A stretch of 11,322 nt of DNA from Candidatus Glassbacteria bacterium RIFCSPLOWO2_12_FULL_58_11. Lineage in GTDB: Bacteria > Gemmatimonadota > Glassbacteria > GWA2-58-10. Position numbers and translations under genes: made by a program. The notes under the pieces were generated by a model, which saw only the letters and a list, made by a program, of their open reading frames with translations, had not been told where the DNA came from and did not search any database. The stretch covers positions 186 through 11,507 of the forward strand of contig MFIX01000008.1 of the NCBI GenBank assembly GCA_001780825.1. Reading direction: 5' to 3'. Below, piece after piece: positions 7,134 through 11,322 of the stretch (the first letter of the stretch is position 1; every line of letters starts with the position of its first letter).

Positions 7134-7463
7134 ATGAACTCACGGGTAAACAGCGGTCCTGAACGCCTTGGCCATCTGCTCGGCCGGGTCCTCGAGGAGG
7201 CCGGGGGCGCGGCCGGACATGCTCCGGAGGCCCTGGCCGTGGTTTCGGCTTGGCCGGGGATAGTCGGGCCACGGCTGGCGCGAGCCAGCCGCGCGGTCAG
7301 CCTGACCGGGGGCAAGCTATTCGTCGAGGTCACTTCCCCCTCCTGGAAACAGGAGCTTGGTCTGCAGAAAAGGAATATCGTCAGGAATATAAACAGCCGT
7401 ATGGGCAACAAGCTGGTGGCTGACCTGATTCTCAATGTGAGGGATTTTCGCAATGTCGAATGA
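7134..7463 (+). CDS. dciA: DUF721/DciA-type protein, predicted replicative helicase loader
   Basis: This small basic protein (109 residues from ATG 7134) matches the DUF721 pattern: AWPGIVGPRLA, then GGKLFVEVTSPSWKQEL, then NIVRNINSRMGNKLVADL. DUF721 is now known as DciA, which interacts with and helps load DnaB in bacteria lacking DnaC/DnaI. The recF-DUF721-gyrB position is common and supports the call. GTG 7110 in the same frame would add eight residues (MINGACQA) but has no ribosome site. ATG 7134 has GGAG 11 nt upstream, which is also weak, so the start is uncertain. The 3' end overlaps gyrB by 11 nt in another frame, suggesting translational coupling. Confident as DUF721; the role in this organism is inferred. 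Confidence 0.88.
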   Translation: MNSRVNSGPERLGHLLGRVLEEAGGAAGHAPEALAVVSAWPGIVGPRLARASRAVSLTGGKLFVEVTSPSWKQELGLQKRNIVRNINSRMGNKLVADLILNVRDFRNVE

Positions 7464-9372
7464 AAAAAACTCCGGAACAAATTATGAGGCCAGTAACATC
7501 CAGGTCCTGAAGGGGCTGGATGCCGTACGCAAGAGACCCGGGATGTATATCGGCTCCACCGGCCAGCGCGGATTGCATCACCTGGTCTATGAGGTGGTGG
7601 ACAACTCTATCGATGAGGCCCTGGCCGGCTACTGCCATAACATCAAGATCGAGATCCTGGAGGGGGACCTGATCCGGGTCACCGATGACGGCCGCGGAAT
7701 ACCGGTGGACATCCATCCGACCGAGAAACGGCCCGGGGTCGAGGTCGCCATGACCATGCTGCATGCCGGCGGCAAGTTCGACCGCGCCTCCTACAAAGTC
7801 TCGGGCGGTCTCCACGGCGTGGGCGTTTCCGTGGTAAATGCGCTCAGCGAGTACCTGGAGGTTGAGGTTTACCGGAACGAGAACATTTACCACCAGCGCT
7901 ACGAGCGGGGCATTAAGGCCAGCGAGCTCAAGATCATCGGTCAGACAAAAAAAACCGGCACGCGGGTCACTTTCCGGGCGGATGCTCAGATCTTCGACCA
8001 GGTACTCTACGATTTCGAAGGCCTGGCCAGCCGCTTCCGCGAGCTGGCGTACCTTAACGCCGGTATCCGGATCGTCTTTATCGATGAGCGCAATGGCAGC
8101 AAGCGCAAGGAAACCTACGAATTTTCCGGCGGGATCAAGAGCTTTGTCGAATATTTGAGCGAGTCCAAGAAGCCGCTGCATAAGCCGATCTATCTCGAGA
8201 AAGATATTCAGCCGACGCTGATCGAGATCGCCATGCAGTACACCGATTCCTACCAGGAAACGATCTTTTCCTATGTCAACAATATCAACACCCATGAGGG
8301 AGGCAGCCATCTCTCAGGCTTCAAAGCCGCGCTGACCCGCTCGCTTAACGATTACGCAAAAAAGAACAACCTCCTGAAAAAGGCTGATTTTACGCTGACC
8401 GGCGATGATGTGCGCGAGGGCCTGACCGCGGTGATGAGTATCAAGATGATAGACCCGCAGTTCGAGGGCCAGACCAAGACCAAGCTCGGCAACAGCGAGA
8501 TCAAGGGCGTGGTGGAAACCGCGGTCAACGAGCAGCTCTCGATTTACCTGGAGGAGAACCCGGCGGTGGCCCGGCGGATTATCGAGCGCTCGGTAAATGC
8601 GGCGCAAGCCCGCGAGGCCGCGCGTAAGGCGCGCGACCTCACCCGCCGCAAGAATGCCATGGATGGGGCCGGGCTGCCCGGAAAACTGGCCGACTGCTCG
8701 CTGACCGAACCGAAGGACTGCGAAATCTACCTGGTCGAGGGCGACTCCGCCGGCGGCTCGGCCAAAATGGGCCGGGATCGCCGCAACCAGGCGATCCTGC
8801 CGTTGCGGGGCAAGATCCTCAACGTGGAAAAGGCCCGGCTGCACAAGATTCTCTCCAATGAGGAAATCCGCACCATGATTACCGCAATCGGCACGGGCAT
8901 CGGCGAGGAGGATTTCAGCGTGGAGAACGCCCGCTACCACAAGATCATCATTATGACCGACGCCGATGTGGATGGAGCGCATATCCGGATCCTGCTGCTG
9001 ACGTTTTTCTTCCGCTACATGAAAGAGCTGATCGACAAGGGCATGATCTATATCGCCCAGCCGCCGCTTTACCGGATCGCCAAGGGCAGCCAGGAGTATT
9101 ACGCCTACAATGAGCGGGAGCGGGAGAGCTACACCAAGCGCCTCGACGGGGAAAAATACACCATGCAGCGCTATAAGGGCCTGGGCGAGATGAACCCCGA
9201 TCAGCTTTGGAAAACCACTATGGACCCGGCGACCCGCACTATCCTGCAGGTCCGGATGGATGAGGCAATCGAGGCGGACCGCCTGTTTACCGAGTTGATG
9301 GGCGATGATGTGGAAAGCCGGCGGATTTTCATCGAACAGAACGCGCGCTATGTGACCAATCTGGATGTCTGA
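7453..9372 (+). CDS. gyrB: DNA gyrase subunit B
   Basis: GyrB is the ATPase subunit of DNA gyrase (A2B2), which introduces negative supercoils. The 639 residues are complete for the short form without the large proteobacterial insertion. In the GHKL ATPase, EVVDNSIDEA (47-56) carries catalytic E47 and Mg-binding N51, DDGRGIP (78-84) binds ATP, and GGLHGVG (118-124) forms the lid. The transducer has the QTK loop (340-342). The TOPRIM domain has EGDSAGG (429-435), PLRGKILNVEKA (450-461) and DADVDGAH (503-510) with the metal-binding acidic residues. The C-terminal QRYKGLGEMNP (572-582) is gyrase-typical. ParE is a possible alternative, but the neighbourhood favours gyrase. ATG 7453 has GAGGG 9 nt upstream, inside dciA. 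gyrA is not next to it; a terminator follows. Confidence 0.97.
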   Translation: MSNEKNSGTNYEASNIQVLKGLDAVRKRPGMYIGSTGQRGLHHLVYEVVDNSIDEALAGYCHNIKIEILEGDLIRVTDDGRGIPVDIHPTEKRPGVEVAMTMLHAGGKFDRASYKVSGGLHGVGVSVVNALSEYLEVEVYRNENIYHQRYERGIKASELKIIGQTKKTGTRVTFRADAQIFDQVLYDFEGLASRFRELAYLNAGIRIVFIDERNGSKRKETYEFSGGIKSFVEYLSESKKPLHKPIYLEKDIQPTLIEIAMQYTDSYQETIFSYVNNINTHEGGSHLSGFKAALTRSLNDYAKKNNLLKKADFTLTGDDVREGLTAVMSIKMIDPQFEGQTKTKLGNSEIKGVVETAVNEQLSIYLEENPAVARRIIERSVNAAQAREAARKARDLTRRKNAMDGAGLPGKLADCSLTEPKDCEIYLVEGDSAGGSAKMGRDRRNQAILPLRGKILNVEKARLHKILSNEEIRTMITAIGTGIGEEDFSVENARYHKIIIMTDADVDGAHIRILLLTFFFRYMKELIDKGMIYIAQPPLYRIAKGSQEYYAYNERERESYTKRLDGEKYTMQRYKGLGEMNPDQLWKTTMDPATRTILQVRMDEAIEADRLFTELMGDDVESRRIFIEQNARYVTNLDV

Positions 9373-9400
9373 GACTTTCCCATAACCGGGCAGTACAATC

Positions 9401-9446
9401 GGGCTGTCTCTGCCGGCTGAAATGGCGGGGAGAGCCCGTTTTTTTT
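9401..9446 (+). terminator. Rho-independent terminator after gyrB
   Basis: GGGCTGTCTCTGCC (9401-9414) pairs with GGCGGGGAGAGCCC (9424-9437), giving a 14-position stem with one G-G mismatch and two G-U pairs. The loop is GGCTGAAAT. Eight T residues follow (9439-9446). It lies 29 nt after the gyrB stop and should end the recF-dciA-gyrB transcript. Confidence 0.9.
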
Positions 9447-9580
9447 CAGCCCCTTTTCTCGCTCGCCGATTGCGGCACCTCCGTCCATTTTTACAGTATA
9501 AATATTATCCGGCACGAATCAGCCGGTCCCCGGACAGGTAGCTCTCCACCTTGCATGGATTTTGCAAATATTAAACGCTG

Positions 9581-9620
9581 CCGGATTCCGGGGCGGGAAA
9601 CTTAAGAATTCCGCCGGAAT
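9581..9620. repeat. Two related short inverted repeats, possible operator
   Basis: CCGGATTCCGG (9581-9591) and ATTCCGCCGGAAT (9608-9620) are each symmetric around one central base and share GGAAT/ATTCC elements. They lie upstream of the lipoprotein gene. Binding by a regulator is a guess. Confidence 0.3.
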
Positions 9621-9767
9621 ACCGAAATATCTATTCAGGGGCTTGCCGCGACACAAGTTATGTATTCCAAAAGGGCTGGATTACCTGTTTCCTTGAAGCC
9701 GCAGCCGGCTGTCACCATTCCGGCGCAAGGTCGTGGTTTGCCCGGTGCAAGTGGAAAAATTTTCACC

Positions 9768-9779
9768 TAGAGGCCTCTA
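9768..9779 (+). promoter_or_regulatory. Palindromic ribosome binding site of the lipoprotein gene
   Basis: TAGAGGCCTCTA is a perfect 12-nt palindrome. Its AGAGG (9769-9773) is the only Shine-Dalgarno-like sequence before GTG 9782 (8-nt spacer). It helps to choose this start. Confidence 0.45.
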
Positions 9780-9781
9780 AA

Positions 9782-11322
9782 GTGTCAGGGCCACAGAAGG
9801 CAAACAGCAATTTGTTATCTTCCAGACTCATCGCCGCGGCGCTTGGAGCAGCCGCGGTGTTGATGTCGCTGGTCCTTTCCTGCAACCACCCGCCGCCCAC
9901 CGGTCCGGCCAATGTCAGCCTGATTGTCAGCGGCAAGATCACCGCCAATAATGTCGCCTCCAAGGGGGTTACGGTCCAGCTCTCGGGCGATAAGACCGCA
10001 TCCGTGGTGACCGATAGTCTAGGCAACTACAGTTTTACGGACCTCGGCAATGGCCTCTACTCGATAAAGCCCAGCCAGAGCGGATTCAGCTTCAATCCCG
10101 GGGATATCCAGGTCGAGCTGGCCGGAGCGAGCCGCGGCAGCCTGGATTTCAAGATGGTCCAGCAGGCGCCGCAGCTCGTAGTGCAGAAGGATAAAATCGA
10201 TTTCGGCAGCCTGCAGATCGGAGCCTCCAGACAGGTCAAGCTCGGCTTGAGCAATATCGGGCTGCGCTCGCTGACAATTTCCACATTCACCTTCTCGAGC
10301 GCCGTTTTCAGCGGCGGTACGCCGAACCTGACCATCCCGTCGGACAGCTTGGTGTATGTCACCCTGACCTTCAAGCCCGCAGCCACGGGCCTGGTAAGCG
10401 GAGAGCTTACTATTGCCAGCAACGATCCGAGCACGCCCGCGCAAAAAATCACCCTTACCGGTACCGGCATCGCCAGCGTTAAACCGGCCATACAGGCCAG
10501 CCAGGCCTCCCTGGATTTAGGCTCGGTGCAGATCGGCTCCGGCAGCACGGCCAAGCTTACTCTCACCAACACCGGCAGCGATATCCTGCACCTGAGCTCG
10601 GTCACTACCACCAATAAAATTTTCAGCGTCGATGTCCCCTCGCTGGCGATTGCCTCCGGGCGGAGCCTCGACCTGACCGTGACTTTCACTCCCGCGGATA
10701 CCGGGAAAAAGAGTGCCCAGCTTACGGTGGTCTCGGACGCCACCAATTCGCCGAGCCTCAACGTGGCTCTCTCGGGCACGGGGTTCAAAAGCCTGCCTTC
10801 GAGCATCAAAGTCGAGCCGGCGGACCTGGATTTCGGGAATGTCTATCTGGACAGCCTGGCCTCCCGCGATTTGAAAATCACCAACACCGGCAGCGACAGC
10901 CTGCTGATCACCCTGTTGCGGATCACCGGGACCGGTTTCAGCACCTCCCAGAGCGGCAGCGCGATTATCGGGCCCCAGAAATCCGCGACTTTCACGATAT
11001 TCTTCCGGGGCACGAACCTCGGAATCTCCACCGGTAGGCTGACCATTTTCAATAGCGACCCGCAACAGGTCTCGCTGGATGTACCCCTCAAGGCCCGGCT
11101 GATCAACATTCCTCCGGCTACGGTCCGCGTGCATCCGGACTCGCTCGCTTTCGGCACCGTCAATGTCGGCTCAGTCGGACAAAATGCGTTCTGGGTGGTC
11201 AATCCGAACCCGGTCCCGCTCAATATCCTCAACATCACCTTTAGCGATTCGAATTTCAGCACACAGCAAACCGTGCTGCAGGTCCCGGCTGGAGACTCGG
11301 TCCAGCTCACGGTGAACTACAC
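9782..11322 (+). CDS. Lipoprotein with tandem ASH (choice-of-anchor D) Ig-like repeats; C-terminus outside window
   Basis: I translated this open frame from GTG 9782 to the window edge: 513 codons, C-terminus missing. Residues 15-34 form a hydrophobic segment ending LVLSC, a lipobox with lipidated Cys at 34, so the product is probably anchored in the outer membrane or cell surface. Residues about 44-125 (SGKITANNVASKGVTVQLSG, then LGNYSFTDLGNGLYSI) resemble a carboxypeptidase-regulatory-like or SdrD-B-type beta domain. Four tandem repeats of the ASPM-SPD-2-Hydin type follow, each beginning with a DFG-like turn at residues 140 (IDFG), 245 (LDLG), 350 (LDFG) and 456 (LAFG). Each contains an LTNTGS-type strand and, in the complete ones, an LSGTG-type end. 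Starts are 315, 315 and 318 nt apart. Such proteins are usually surface adhesion or scaffold modules; the specific role is unknown. It follows the gyrB terminator, so it is a separate unit. Confidence 0.85.
   Translation, partial: MSGPQKANSNLLSSRLIAAALGAAAVLMSLVLSCNHPPPTGPANVSLIVSGKITANNVASKGVTVQLSGDKTASVVTDSLGNYSFTDLGNGLYSIKPSQSGFSFNPGDIQVELAGASRGSLDFKMVQQAPQLVVQKDKIDFGSLQIGASRQVKLGLSNIGLRSLTISTFTFSSAVFSGGTPNLTIPSDSLVYVTLTFKPAATGLVSGELTIASNDPSTPAQKITLTGTGIASVKPAIQASQASLDLGSVQIGSGSTAKLTLTNTGSDILHLSSVTTTNKIFSVDVPSLAIASGRSLDLTVTFTPADTGKKSAQLTVVSDATNSPSLNVALSGTGFKSLPSSIKVEPADLDFGNVYLDSLASRDLKITNTGSDSLLITLLRITGTGFSTSQSGSAIIGPQKSATFTIFFRGTNLGISTGRLTIFNSDPQQVSLDVPLKARLINIPPATVRVHPDSLAFGTVNVGSVGQNAFWVVNPNPVPLNILNITFSDSNFSTQQTVLQVPAGDSVQLTVNY

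Larger units (their letters stand above)
9447..9781. other. Intergenic region before the lipoprotein gene
   Basis: I see no open frame or RNA gene in these 335 nt. Two short inverted repeats lie 16 nt apart: CCGGA-T-TCCGG (9581-9591) and ATTCCG-C-CGGAAT (9608-9620). Both share the GGAAT/ATTCC core and could be operator half-sites. A+T-rich patches around 9500-9510 and 9560-9575 could hold a promoter, but no well-spaced -35/-10 pair stands out. Confidence 0.5.

Noticed and set aside
7432..8310. 292-codon minus-strand open frame, and similar long minus-strand frames at 8314-8982 and 5049-5813
   Set aside because: They mirror gyrB and dnaN codons; long antisense frames are expected opposite GC-rich coding sequence, and their products show no family motifs.
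10057..10809. 250-codon minus-strand open frame inside the lipoprotein gene, with neighbours at 10019-10444, 10517-11134 and 10843-11310
   Set aside because: All are antisense to the ASH-repeat protein, whose repeats and lipobox are clear on the plus strand.

Overview
This window is a bacterial chromosome-origin region. The core is a same-strand (+) replication cluster in the order class IV aminotransferase – dnaA – oriC – dnaN – recF – dciA (DUF721) – gyrB. It is flanked on the left by a divergent gene for a secreted glycoside-hydrolase-like protein (cut by the window edge). On the right is a terminator, then a co-oriented lipoprotein gene of Ig-like repeats (also cut by the edge).

The organism appears to be a diderm bacterium of moderately high GC. 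The evidence is a lipobox protein with ASPM-SPD-2-Hydin (ASH) repeats, a full DnaA/DnaN/RecF/GyrB set, and a DUF721/DciA helicase-loader gene in place of dnaC/dnaI. The DnaA sequence and the ASH lipoprotein suggest the FCB/Gemmatimonadota side of the tree or a related uncultivated phylum. That placement is only an inference from recalled family features. The dnaA-dnaN-recF-dciA-gyrB order is ancestral and widespread. The unusual element is the aminotransferase gene directly in front of dnaA, with only a 12-nt gap.

Layout. 1-1297 (-): putative secreted TIM-barrel glycosidase. 1298-2012: 715-nt divergent intergenic region with a GC-rich multi-hairpin block, an AT-rich stretch, a candidate sigma70-type promoter and a hairpin covering a Shine-Dalgarno sequence. 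2072-2929: aminotransferase whose N-terminal coding signal runs back past the first in-frame start and ends in a frame break near 2030. 2942-4390: dnaA. 4391-4679: oriC, with three consensus DnaA boxes, several degenerate ones and a 41-nt, about 90% A+T unwinding region. 4680-5798: dnaN. 5799-5958: intergenic with a good promoter for recF. 5959-7077: recF. 7134-7463: dciA, overlapping gyrB by 11 nt. 7453-9372: gyrB. 9401-9446: rho-independent terminator closing the cluster. 9447-9781: non-coding. 9782-end: lipoprotein.

How the parts work together: DnaA binds the boxes in the dnaA-dnaN gap and opens the A+T-rich segment. DciA is predicted to help load DnaB helicase, DnaN is the polymerase clamp, RecF acts at gaps and stalled forks, and GyrB (with a GyrA encoded elsewhere) removes positive supercoils. 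I do not see a CRISPR array, tRNA, rRNA, transposon or defence system, and nothing here is convincingly a new molecular system. The observations most worth following up are the broken or frameshifted aminotransferase start, its coupling to dnaA, and the RNA-structure candidates in the leader.
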